Shown here one piece after another: positions 56,062-63,321 of a DNA stretch of 64,000 nucleotides (position 1 is its first letter; the number at the start of each line of letters is the position of its first letter). The notes below the pieces were generated by a model. That model worked only from the letters and a program-made list of their open reading frames with translations. It was not told the origin of the DNA and ran no database searches. The position numbers and the translations under genes were made by a program. The stretch comes from an uncultured Desulfomicrobiaceae bacterium (GTDB lineage: Bacteria > Desulfobacterota > Desulfovibrionia > Desulfovibrionales > Desulfomicrobiaceae): NCBI GenBank assembly GCA_937989665.1, contig CALKRN010000003.1, forward strand, positions 62,001 to 126,000, in the 5' to 3' direction.

Positions 56062-58206
56062 TCAATACGCAGTAGGAGGATCTGGGCGAAGGGAGAGGAT
56101 CTGGCAGAGCTCAAGCATCCGTCCGCGTTGGGGATGCTCAAGAACGCGGTTTTGCACCTCCCACCAGGTGCAGCGCAGGCCAATCTCCCGAGCGCGGCGC
56201 ACCAAATTCACGAGAGCTCCACTTTCGTTGGGGAGGTGGTTGGCGAACTGGAGGGCCTTGGATTCCGCCTGCCGTTGGAGGAGTTCCCGGACACCAGGAT
56301 TGGAAGCAAGAATCTCGGCTAAAGCGGTGACCCGAGCCGCAGGCAGCGTGGCTTCGCCCACAAGCCAGTTCCAAGCCAAACCAGGCACGAGCAAGATAAT
56401 ATCGACCTCAAAGCGGTGCTGTCCCAGGTCCATAGGGCCAAGGAGGCGTGCCAGACGGCTTGCCTGGCCAATACTTGCTTGAAAGAGAAGCTCTTCCCGG
56501 TGGCTGGCCATGGCCCGCGAGAGGGCCAGACGATGGCGACCTGGGGGGGTACGGGCGAGGGCGGAGATGGTGGTGGCAACCGAGCCATGCTCGAGGGTTC
56601 TGGGCCAGACATACTCTATGTGGAGGACTTCGCCTTGGACGCGTGCCACCGTGAGCGTTACGCCGGGCCACAGGACGCGTTTGCCGACCACAGGTGGGCT
56701 GTTGACCATGAGGAAATGGGTGAGTTCCTCTACAGACGGACGCCGGGGGGTGACTTCGTGCTCCCAGAGGTCTGCACCAGTGCCCGCACCAGGACGATTG
56801 GCCTGGGCTTCGGCAAGAATGCGCACGAACCCTGCCTCCACGTCAGGGCCACCGGTGGCAGCCAGGAGATCCAAGGCGCGACGGGCCCAGGTAAGGCCAT
56901 TGAGCGGTTCGATACGGGCGAGGTCGTCAAAGAACCACGCACAGCTCGAGAAACTGGCCAAGGAGCAGCGCTGCATGGCCAGGAGCCGGGCTGCTTGGGT
57001 GAGGGCTTTGGGATCCGCGGCGACCCCATGGCGACGGAGGAAGCCTTCCAGGTCTTCGGCGCCACAAAGGACTCGGCCATAGTTTTTCAAGATTGTGCCT
57101 GGGTGCGGGCCAAGGCGGGCCATGGCCGAAAAGTAATGGTCGTCCACATAGTATTTGAGGTAATTGAGGGCGCGGCGCAATGGCCGGCGCCATTCTTGGT
57201 TCCCAGGAGGATAGTCCCCAGTCGTACAGCCGCAGTTAGATCGCCACCGCTCCACACCATGAATGCAGCTCCACGAGGAGTTCTCGTGGATGATGGCTTC
57301 GGCCGTCGCCGGTTGGGCCGCGAGGTAGGCTGCGAAGTTGGTGAGCGAAACACCGTCCCGGCCGTGGCGGGCTTGGTCGATGACGTAGGCCAGGGCCATC
57401 TCACCAAAGGGAAAGTGGTGCCCGTAGGATTCGCCGTCTGTGGCAACCGCACGCAGTCCGTTTTCAAAGGAGGCGAGCAATCGTTGCCAGAAGTGTTCGC
57501 CATTTTGCAGGAGCCGCTCAAAGGCCACGGCTTGGGAGACCGGACCGTGGTAAAAAAACACAGTGATGGACTGGCCGCTGGGCGTGGCCACGCGGTAGGG
57601 CAGGTGCACGGGAAGAAAGCCCTCCTCCACGGGATGGAAGTCCGCTTCGCCGGGCATGCGGATGGCCTTGGCCTGACGTGGGGCAAGGATGGTGAATTGG
57701 ATGCCCGCCGCAGCTAAAGCGTCGAGGGTGTCCAGATCCACCGCGGTCTCGGCAAGCCACATCCCTTGGGGAGGGCGACGAAAACGATGCTGGAAGTCCT
57801 GGATCGCCCACGCAATTTCCAGTTCTTTGTCGAGGCGAGGGGCAAGGGGCATAATGGCATGGTGGTACACTTGGGCCAGGGCGTTGCCGTGTCCCCAGCG
57901 GGCGAGGCTCTCGGCATCAGCGGCCAGGATGCGGCGGTAGGTGTCCTCGGCGTGGCGTTCTAACCAGGTAAGGAGTGTGGGGCCGAAATTGAAGCTGATC
58001 CAGGCATAGGCATTGAGGGCTTCGGTGATGAGGCCACTGCCATCTAGCCGCCGGGCAAAGGCCATGGGGGAGTAGCATTGGCGGCAGATGCGTTCATTCC
58101 AGTCGTGGAAGGGCGCGGCGCTGCCTTCGGGGAGGACGTCTTCGAGCCAGGGGTCAAAGCGTGGCGGTTGGTAGAAATGACCGTGAATACAGAGGGCTCG
58201 TGGCAT
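56062..58206 (-). CDS. Glycoside hydrolase family 57 protein with DUF3536-type domain
   Basis: A 714-residue GH57-type protein. N-terminal signature LCIHGHFYQPPRFDPWLEDV, then the nucleophile region PQGMWLAETAVDLDTLDALA and the acid/base region AVATDGESYGHHFPFGEMAL. The second half, including LARIEPLNGLTWARRAL and the closing AREIGLRCTWWEVQNRV, matches the DUF3536 arrangement found in deltaproteobacterial GH57 proteins. GH57 enzymes cleave or transfer alpha-glucans; the substrate here is unknown and may be glycogen or another storage glucan. No other glycogen gene is in the window. CAGGAGGAAAGCT sets the start at 58206; the longer open frame upstream is antisense to rdgC. Confidence 0.9.
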   Translation of the reverse strand: MPRALCIHGHFYQPPRFDPWLEDVLPEGSAAPFHDWNERICRQCYSPMAFARRLDGSGLITEALNAYAWISFNFGPTLLTWLERHAEDTYRRILAADAESLARWGHGNALAQVYHHAIMPLAPRLDKELEIAWAIQDFQHRFRRPPQGMWLAETAVDLDTLDALAAAGIQFTILAPRQAKAIRMPGEADFHPVEEGFLPVHLPYRVATPSGQSITVFFYHGPVSQAVAFERLLQNGEHFWQRLLASFENGLRAVATDGESYGHHFPFGEMALAYVIDQARHGRDGVSLTNFAAYLAAQPATAEAIIHENSSWSCIHGVERWRSNCGCTTGDYPPGNQEWRRPLRRALNYLKYYVDDHYFSAMARLGPHPGTILKNYGRVLCGAEDLEGFLRRHGVAADPKALTQAARLLAMQRCSLASFSSCAWFFDDLARIEPLNGLTWARRALDLLAATGGPDVEAGFVRILAEAQANRPGAGTGADLWEHEVTPRRPSVEELTHFLMVNSPPVVGKRVLWPGVTLTVARVQGEVLHIEYVWPRTLEHGSVATTISALARTPPGRHRLALSRAMASHREELLFQASIGQASRLARLLGPMDLGQHRFEVDIILLVPGLAWNWLVGEATLPAARVTALAEILASNPGVRELLQRQAESKALQFANHLPNESGALVNLVRRAREIGLRCTWWEVQNRVLEHPQRGRMLELCQILSLRPDPPTAY

Positions 58207-58236
58207 AGCTTTCCTCCTGACCGATATATCTTGACG

Positions 58237-58274
58237 CCTTGGCCAAGGTAGCCAAAAAAACGTCTTTCCGTCAA
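58237..58274 (-). promoter_or_regulatory. Candidate promoter and palindrome for the GH57 gene
   Basis: On the minus strand, TTGACG (58269-58274) and TACCTT (58245-58250) are 18 bases apart. A perfect 12-bp palindrome CCTTGGCCAAGG (58237-58248) overlaps the -10 element, a position suited to a repressor. Confidence 0.4.
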
Positions 58275-58299
58275 ACCTGTGCTCGCAAGGACAAGACCT

Positions 58300-58929
58300 A
58301 TGGGACTGACTGCTGGCTCCACGAGCCTGACTCGTTTTCGCCTCCTGGAAGACCGGGTGGATTCGGCGCTCATCGCCGACGTCGCGGCGCGTCTGCGCCG
58401 TTTTGCCTTTCGTGACATCGACGATACTGCTGAGGAGCGATCCTTTGGTTGGGTGGCCTTTGGTAACATGCTCGATACTTCTTTTGAAGCTGAACCAGTG
58501 GACGTGGGTGACGTCCTGCTCTTTGCCCTGCGCCTCGATACGCGGCGGGTGCCGGCCGCGGTTTTCAAAAAGCATGTCGCCATCGCCCTGGCCAATGCCC
58601 TGGCCGCGGCCAAGGCCCAGGGCAAGAAGTTCCTCTCCAAGGAGGAGAAGCTCGAGATCCGCGAGCGGGTGGCCCTGCAGTTGCGCGCCCGATTTCTTCC
58701 TATCCCCGCGGTCTTTCAGGTGGTATGGAACCTCCGGCGCCGTGAGGTCCTTTTTGCCTCGGTACACCCCAAGGTCCTTGACCTCTTTCAAGAACTCTTT
58801 TCCCTCACCTTTGGCCTGCACGTGGAGCCGCTCACGCCGTATTTCGCTGCCCGAGCCCTCGTGGACGAGGCTGGCCAGCGGCTGCTTGACGAGCACCAAC
58901 CCACCATCTTTGCACCACAAGGGGTATGA
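58300..58929 (+). CDS. rdgC: RdgC-like recombination-associated protein (short form)
   Basis: A 209-residue protein related to RdgC, a ring-shaped DNA-binding protein that modulates RecA. E. coli RdgC is about 300 residues, so this is a short form. Matching stretches: SLTRFRLLEDRVDSALIADV, AFRDIDDTAEERSFGWVAFG, FKKHVAIALANALAAAKAQG, KKFLSKEEKLEIRERVALQL and LFSLTFGLHVEPLTPYF. AAGGAC lies nine bases before the ATG at 58300; an in-frame start at 58279 is possible. The next gene begins inside its stop codon region, suggesting a two-gene unit. The family call rests on pattern recognition and is probable, not certain. Confidence 0.75.
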   Translation: MGLTAGSTSLTRFRLLEDRVDSALIADVAARLRRFAFRDIDDTAEERSFGWVAFGNMLDTSFEAEPVDVGDVLLFALRLDTRRVPAAVFKKHVAIALANALAAAKAQGKKFLSKEEKLEIRERVALQLRARFLPIPAVFQVVWNLRRREVLFASVHPKVLDLFQELFSLTFGLHVEPLTPYFAARALVDEAGQRLLDEHQPTIFAPQGV

Positions 58930-59471
58930 CCATGGATTTGGAGCGTGCTGCCCGCATCAGCCTCGCCCTGGGGCAGGAGTTTCTCACCTGGTTGTGGTTT
59001 CTCTCGGAACGAGACAATGGACTGTTCCAAACCGCTGCCGGCGAAGCCTTCCGCCTCAGCGTGGAGCAGCGGGTCCGCGTGACGGGCGGCGAGGGCGAAG
59101 GCCGAGAAACCGCGGTGTGCAGCGGCCCCATGGCCAGCCTCGCTGAGGCTCGCACGGGGCTTGCCGCAGGCAAAAAGGTGGACAGTGTCCGGCTGCGGTT
59201 GGAGCAGGATATGTCTGTGTGGACGTTGACCCTCGATGCCGCAACCCTGTCGCCCACAAGCCTGAAGACCCCGAAGGTGGACATGCGCCTGGATGAAGGG
59301 GAAGACCCAGAAAGCCGGGTGCTCGAAAAGTTGTTTCTTCTCGAAAAGGCCATGGATTTTCTCGATGCGGTGTGGGCGCGATTTGTGGCCGTGCGCCTTT
59401 CTCCAGCGTGGGAAGCCGAGGCCAGGGAGGTCTCGGTCTGGATCGCCCGGCGGGGGCGGTTTGCGGACTGA
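58926..59471 (+). CDS. Unknown protein coupled to rdgC
   Basis: A 181-residue soluble protein that I do not recognise. It opens MTMDLERAARISLALGQEFL then TWLWFLSERDNGLF, and has an even spread of charged residues, without membrane segments, zinc motif or obvious catalytic triad. The C-terminal part (VLEKLFLLEKAMDFLDAVWA) looks helical. Its ATG overlaps the rdgC stop (ATGA), but the AAGGGG site fits the second ATG at 58932 better. Constant coupling with rdgC implies a joint role in DNA transactions; this is inference from position only. Confidence 0.75.
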   Translation: MTMDLERAARISLALGQEFLTWLWFLSERDNGLFQTAAGEAFRLSVEQRVRVTGGEGEGRETAVCSGPMASLAEARTGLAAGKKVDSVRLRLEQDMSVWTLTLDAATLSPTSLKTPKVDMRLDEGEDPESRVLEKLFLLEKAMDFLDAVWARFVAVRLSPAWEAEAREVSVWIARRGRFAD

Positions 59472-59800
59472 CTCGAAAACTGAGGAATGCCCTTGAGGGG
59501 GCGGGTCGAGCCGTCCACGGCGTGGGTAGCGCTGCTTTTCGCAGTCGCTCTGTGCTGGTTTCCTGTGGACCTTGGACCACGGCCTTGAGCTTAACCCCGA
59601 CCAACTGCTTTCCGCAGTCGCTCTGTGCTGGATTCCCGTTGCCTTGAGGACGACTGCCGTATTGGAGAAGTGAAGCCCGCGATGCGGTGCTGTCCTGGCG
59701 CGGGCCGTTGCTTCGCCTCAGACCTTTGTCTATGGGAAAAAGCCGCTTCCCCAGGGGGGAGAAGCACTCCATTCTTTGCTAACCATAAAGGAGAGTTGTC
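59472..59800. promoter_or_regulatory. Leader of the BMP transporter operon with repeats and hairpins
   Basis: This 329-base gene-free leader holds two 32-nt repeats (listed separately), a perfect 7-bp hairpin GCCCGCG (59675-59681) with CGCGGGC (59699-59705), and an imperfect GCTTCCCC-type hairpin ending about 40 bases before the ribosome site. I do not recognise a purine, xanthine or PRPP riboswitch, but the length and folding suggest transcript-level control of the purine uptake genes downstream. Confidence 0.4.
59532..59636. repeat. Two 32-nt direct repeats, 73 bases apart
   Basis: Copies at 59532-59563 and 59605-59636 agree at 30 of 32 positions. Each begins with a small CTGC/GCAG hairpin and continues TCGCTCTGTGCTGG. 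GCCTTGAG also recurs shortly after each copy (59582-59589 and 59641-59648). Confidence 0.85.
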
Positions 59801-60853
59801 ATGCGCAAAACGATGGCGATGGCTGTAGTGCTACTGGTGTGGTGCGGAAGTGCGTGGGCCAAAGAACTGCAGGTGGGTTTCGTGTACGTCTCGCCTGTGG
59901 GAGATGCGGGGTATTCCTATGCCCATGACCAGGGCCGCCTGGCGCTGGAGGCTATGGGGGGAGTGCGGACCTCGTTTGTGGAATCCGTAGCCGAGGGCCA
60001 AGATGCCGAGCGGGTCATCACCACCATGGCGCGCAAGGGCTATGACGTCATCTTTGCCACGAGTTTTGGCTACATGGACCCCACCCTTAAGGTGGCCAAG
60101 CAATTTCCCAACGTCAAATTTCTCCATTGCTCGGGCTATAAAACAGCGCCCAACATGGCCAATTACTTTGGCCGCATGTACCAGGCGCGCTACCTCACCG
60201 GCATGGTGGCTGGGGCCATGACCAAAGGGAATTTGCTCGGCTATGTGGCGGCCTTCCCCATCCCGGAGGTCATCCGCGGCATCAATGCCTTTGCCCTGGG
60301 TGCCCAGGCAGTGAATCCCAAGGCCGAGGTGCGGGTGGTCTGGACCAAGACCTGGTATGATCCGGCGCGAGAAAAAGAGGCCGCCAAGTCGCTTCTTGAT
60401 GCGGGCTGCGATGTCATCGCCCAGCATCAGGATTCTCCGGCAACTCAAGAAGCGGCCCAGGAGCGGGGGGTGTATTCGATTGGCTATAACTCGGATATGG
60501 CCAAGTTTGCGCCCAAGGCCCACCTCACCGCTGCAGTTTGGAACTGGGCGCCCTTTTACAAGGAGATGATCCGGCAAATCCAGGCCGGTACCTGGAAGGC
60601 CGACGCCTATTGGTGGGGGATGGACCGGGGGGTCGTGGATATTGCGCCCTTTGGGCCCATGGTGCCGGAAGGGGTACGCGCTCAGGTTTTGGCTGCCAAG
60701 GAGGCGATCGTCAAAGGGGAGAACAACATCTTTACCGGCCCCATCAAGGACCAGAAGGGGGTAGAGCGCGTCGCGGCGGGAGTCACTATGACCGATGCCG
60801 AGCTTTTGGCCTTCAATTGGTTTGTGCAGGGCGTGGTGGGGACTTTGGAGTAA
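59801..60853 (+). CDS. BMP-family ABC transporter substrate-binding protein (nucleoside/purine type)
   Basis: A 350-residue periplasmic binding protein of the BMP/Med family (PnrA-like), which binds purine nucleosides. A signal peptide covers about residues 1-20 (ending AWAKELQ). Patterns: VGFVYVSPVGDAGYSYAHDQ, YDVIFATSFGYMDPTLKVAK, YFGRMYQARYLTGMVAGAMT and VIAQHQDSPATQEAAQERG, with aromatic residues (Trp, Tyr) suited to stacking a base. AAAGGAGAGTTGTC precedes the ATG. It is the first of at least five genes: binding protein, two permeases, gpt and the ATPase. Confidence 0.93.
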   Translation: MRKTMAMAVVLLVWCGSAWAKELQVGFVYVSPVGDAGYSYAHDQGRLALEAMGGVRTSFVESVAEGQDAERVITTMARKGYDVIFATSFGYMDPTLKVAKQFPNVKFLHCSGYKTAPNMANYFGRMYQARYLTGMVAGAMTKGNLLGYVAAFPIPEVIRGINAFALGAQAVNPKAEVRVVWTKTWYDPAREKEAAKSLLDAGCDVIAQHQDSPATQEAAQERGVYSIGYNSDMAKFAPKAHLTAAVWNWAPFYKEMIRQIQAGTWKADAYWWGMDRGVVDIAPFGPMVPEGVRAQVLAAKEAIVKGENNIFTGPIKDQKGVERVAAGVTMTDAELLAFNWFVQGVVGTLE

Positions 60854-60856
60854 CCA

Positions 60857-61918
60857 GTGGCCTTGGTCGTGCGCAAACGGCGGGAGCCCCTCCCGTGGTG
60901 GGGCTCCTGCCTCATTTTTCTCGCAGCAGTGGCCTTGGCGTTGGGAGGCGGGGGGGCGATGCTCGCCCTTCAAGGGAAACCAGCCCTGGCTGGACTGAGC
61001 GTTCTCATAGGCAGTGCCGTGGGCTCCCTCTGGGCGGTGGAGGACTGTGTCCTCAAGGCCATCCCCCTGTTTTTGTGCGCTGTGGGCGTGGGCCTCTCTT
61101 TCCGCATGGCCGTATGGAACATCGGCGCCGAGGGACAGTTTGCCCTTGGTGCCGTTGGGGCTACGTGGGTGGCCTTGTCTTTGGACCATTTGCCCGCAGC
61201 GGTACTGTTGCCCTTCATGGGGCTCGCTGCGGCGGTGGCCGGTGGACTTTGGGCTGGGGTGGCGGCCTTCTTGCGGGCGCTTTTGGGGGCCAACGAGACC
61301 ATTGTCACCCTCATGCTCAACTACGTGGGTATCCTGGTGCTTGAATTCCTCGTTTTCGGCCCCTGGAAGGACCCGGCAAGCTTTGGCTTCCCCATGACCG
61401 CGGAATTTGTCCCCGCGGCGATCCTCCCGGCCCTGCCTGGGACGCGGATCCATTGGGGGCTTGTCCTCTGTGGAGTGGTGGGCGTCGCCGTGACGCTGGC
61501 CATGCGCTCTTCGCGTCTTGGCTTTGAAATCACAGTCTGTGGGCAGAACCCGGCGGCGGCTCGGTATGCGCGCATGCCGTATGGCGCTCTTATGGCAGTC
61601 GTCCTGGTGGCTGGGGGGGCGTTGGCCGGGTTGGCAGGCTTTGTGGAAGTCTCTGCCGCCCTTGGGCGGCTCCAGCCGAGCATTATGACTGGCTATGGCT
61701 ACACGGCCATTGTCGTGGCCTGGCTCTCCGGGCTGCGTCCCCTCGGCGTGGCGGGAGTTGCTCTCGTGCTGGCGGCCCTCCGGGTCGGGCTTGAGAGCTT
61801 GCAGCTCGACTTCCAGGTCCCAGCGGCCTTTGGGGGGATGATGGAGGGGACGATGCTGCTGGTCGTCCTGGCAGGGAGCTTTTTCTCCCGCTACCAGATC
61901 CTTCGGAGGCCCGCATGA
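60857..61918 (+). CDS. ABC transporter permease (BMP/nucleoside type), first subunit
   Basis: A 353-residue inner-membrane permease with about nine spans. Signature stretches: FRMAVWNIGAEGQFALGAVG, LLGANETIVTLMLNYVGI, SSRLGFEITVCGQNPAAARY and LAGLAGFVEVSAALGRLQPS, as in YufP-type nucleoside permeases. The start is GTG with GGAG nearby, three bases after the binding-protein stop. Its stop overlaps the ATG of the second permease. Confidence 0.93.
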   Translation: MALVVRKRREPLPWWGSCLIFLAAVALALGGGGAMLALQGKPALAGLSVLIGSAVGSLWAVEDCVLKAIPLFLCAVGVGLSFRMAVWNIGAEGQFALGAVGATWVALSLDHLPAAVLLPFMGLAAAVAGGLWAGVAAFLRALLGANETIVTLMLNYVGILVLEFLVFGPWKDPASFGFPMTAEFVPAAILPALPGTRIHWGLVLCGVVGVAVTLAMRSSRLGFEITVCGQNPAAARYARMPYGALMAVVLVAGGALAGLAGFVEVSAALGRLQPSIMTGYGYTAIVVAWLSGLRPLGVAGVALVLAALRVGLESLQLDFQVPAAFGGMMEGTMLLVVLAGSFFSRYQILRRPA

Positions 61919-62835
61919 GCTGGGAATGGTTCCTCCCGATCGTGGCTGCGGCAGTCCAGGCCGGCACCCCCATCTTCTATGCCACGGTAGGGGAAATCCT
62001 CATGGAGCGGGCTGGGATCCTCAATTTGGGGGTGGAAGGGGCTATGCTCCTGGGGGCCTTGGCCGGGTTTTGGACGAGCATGGTGACCGGCAACCCCTGG
62101 GTCGGTCTGGCGGCAGCAGCAGCGGTTGGTTCCCTGGCCTGCCTGCTCCACGGGGTGGTCACCACCGTGGCCCTTGCCAATCAGGTTGTCTCGGGCTTGG
62201 CCCTGACTATTTTGGCCACGGGCCTGGCCAATTTCCTTGGCACACCGCTCATTGGTCTGCCCGCCCCAGGATTTGACCAGCGGCCTCTACCGGGCCTTTC
62301 GGCGTTGCCGATACTCGGGCCAGTGCTCTTCCACCAGGATGTCCTCGTTTATGCCTCGTACCTGCTGCCCGTGTTGGTTTCTGTGGGCCTTCGCCGCACC
62401 CGGTTTGGCCTGCGCCTGCGGGCTGCGGGAGAGAGCCCGACGGCTTGCCGGGCGGCTGGCCTTTCGGTGCTTCGCCTCCGCCTCCTGGCCTGCCTGTTCG
62501 GGGGGGCGCTCATCGGCATCGGCGGGGCGTATCTCAGTTTGGCGTTTACCCATTTGTGGACCAATGGCATGACTGCCGGTCGGGGCTGGATCGCCGTGGC
62601 CCTGGTCATTTTTGCCTTTTGGCGTCCAGGCCGGGCCATGGTGGGAGCCTATCTCTTTGGCGGGGTCATGGCCTTCCAATTGCGCCTTCAGGCAGCAGGG
62701 ACGACCGTGCCCTCGTCACTCCTCCTCATGCTACCCTATCTACTCACCGTGGCGGTGCTGGCGGCCAGCAGCCGGTTCCGTGGCGTGGCCGGCGCCCCTG
62801 CCGCCTTGGGCACGAACCCTGAACCTTCGGAATAA
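61915..62835 (+). CDS. ABC transporter permease (BMP/nucleoside type), second subunit
   Basis: A 306-residue permease, the YufQ-type partner, with about eight spans. Patterns: TPIFYATVGEILMERAGILN, LNLGVEGAMLLGALAGF, ALANQVVSGLALTILATGLA and RFGLRLRAAGESPTACRAAG. Together with the first subunit it forms the channel for the purine nucleoside or base. The ATG overlaps the upstream stop (ATGA). The gpt gene begins three bases after its TAA. Confidence 0.93.
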   Translation: MSWEWFLPIVAAAVQAGTPIFYATVGEILMERAGILNLGVEGAMLLGALAGFWTSMVTGNPWVGLAAAAAVGSLACLLHGVVTTVALANQVVSGLALTILATGLANFLGTPLIGLPAPGFDQRPLPGLSALPILGPVLFHQDVLVYASYLLPVLVSVGLRRTRFGLRLRAAGESPTACRAAGLSVLRLRLLACLFGGALIGIGGAYLSLAFTHLWTNGMTAGRGWIAVALVIFAFWRPGRAMVGAYLFGGVMAFQLRLQAAGTTVPSSLLLMLPYLLTVAVLAASSRFRGVAGAPAALGTNPEPSE

Positions 62836-62838
62836 GAT

Positions 62839-63321
62839 ATGAGCCGTTACCAACGCACTTATCCTGTTTCTTGGGACCAGCTCCACCGCGACGCCAAGGC
62901 CCTGTCCTGGCGTCTGCTGGAGATGGAGTACTTTCGAGGAATCATTGCCGTGACTCGCGGCGGACTTGTGCCTGCGGCCATTGTCGCTCGGGAACTCGAC
63001 ATCCGCCTCGTGGATACGGTGTGCGTCGCCAGTTACGATTGGCAGGACCACAAAGGGGAAGTCCAGGTCCTCAAAAGTGCGGTCACCGATGGCGGCGCTG
63101 GCTGGCTCCTTGTGGATGACCTCGTGGATACGGGGCGCACTGCCCGGGTGGTGCGCGAGCTCTATCCCAAGGCCCATTTTGCCACCCTCTATGCCAAGCC
63201 CGCGGGTCGGCCCTTGGTGGATACGTTTATCACCGAGGTGAGTCAGGACACGTGGATCCTCTTTCCCTGGGATACGGAGTCCCAATTCGTCCAACCCATT
63301 GCCGGCAGGCGCCACGGATGA
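62839..63321 (+). CDS. gpt: Xanthine-guanine phosphoribosyltransferase
   Basis: A 160-residue purine phosphoribosyltransferase that converts xanthine or guanine plus PRPP to XMP or GMP. The PRPP-binding loop is WLLVDDLVDTGRTARVV, with FRGIIAVTRGGLVPAAIVAR and DTWILFPWDTE, where the last segment is typical of Gpt and contacts the base. It lies between the second permease and the ATPase of the transporter and overlaps the ATPase start (ATGA). This fits uptake followed by immediate phosphoribosylation. The C-terminus ends in GRRHG. Confidence 0.92.
   Translation: MSRYQRTYPVSWDQLHRDAKALSWRLLEMEYFRGIIAVTRGGLVPAAIVARELDIRLVDTVCVASYDWQDHKGEVQVLKSAVTDGGAGWLLVDDLVDTGRTARVVRELYPKAHFATLYAKPAGRPLVDTFITEVSQDTWILFPWDTESQFVQPIAGRRHG

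Noticed and set aside
58207-58920. Upstream extension of the GH57 frame
   Set aside because: It is antisense to rdgC, while CAGGAGGAAAGCT and the family N-terminus fix the start at 58206.
59532-59636. CRISPR-like repeat pair
   Set aside because: Only two copies, 41 bases between them, no cas genes or leader; better explained as a local duplication in a transporter leader.
59472-59800. Purine (guanine/adenine) riboswitch
   Set aside because: The conserved purine-riboswitch core and its two kissing loops are not present, despite the fitting genes downstream.
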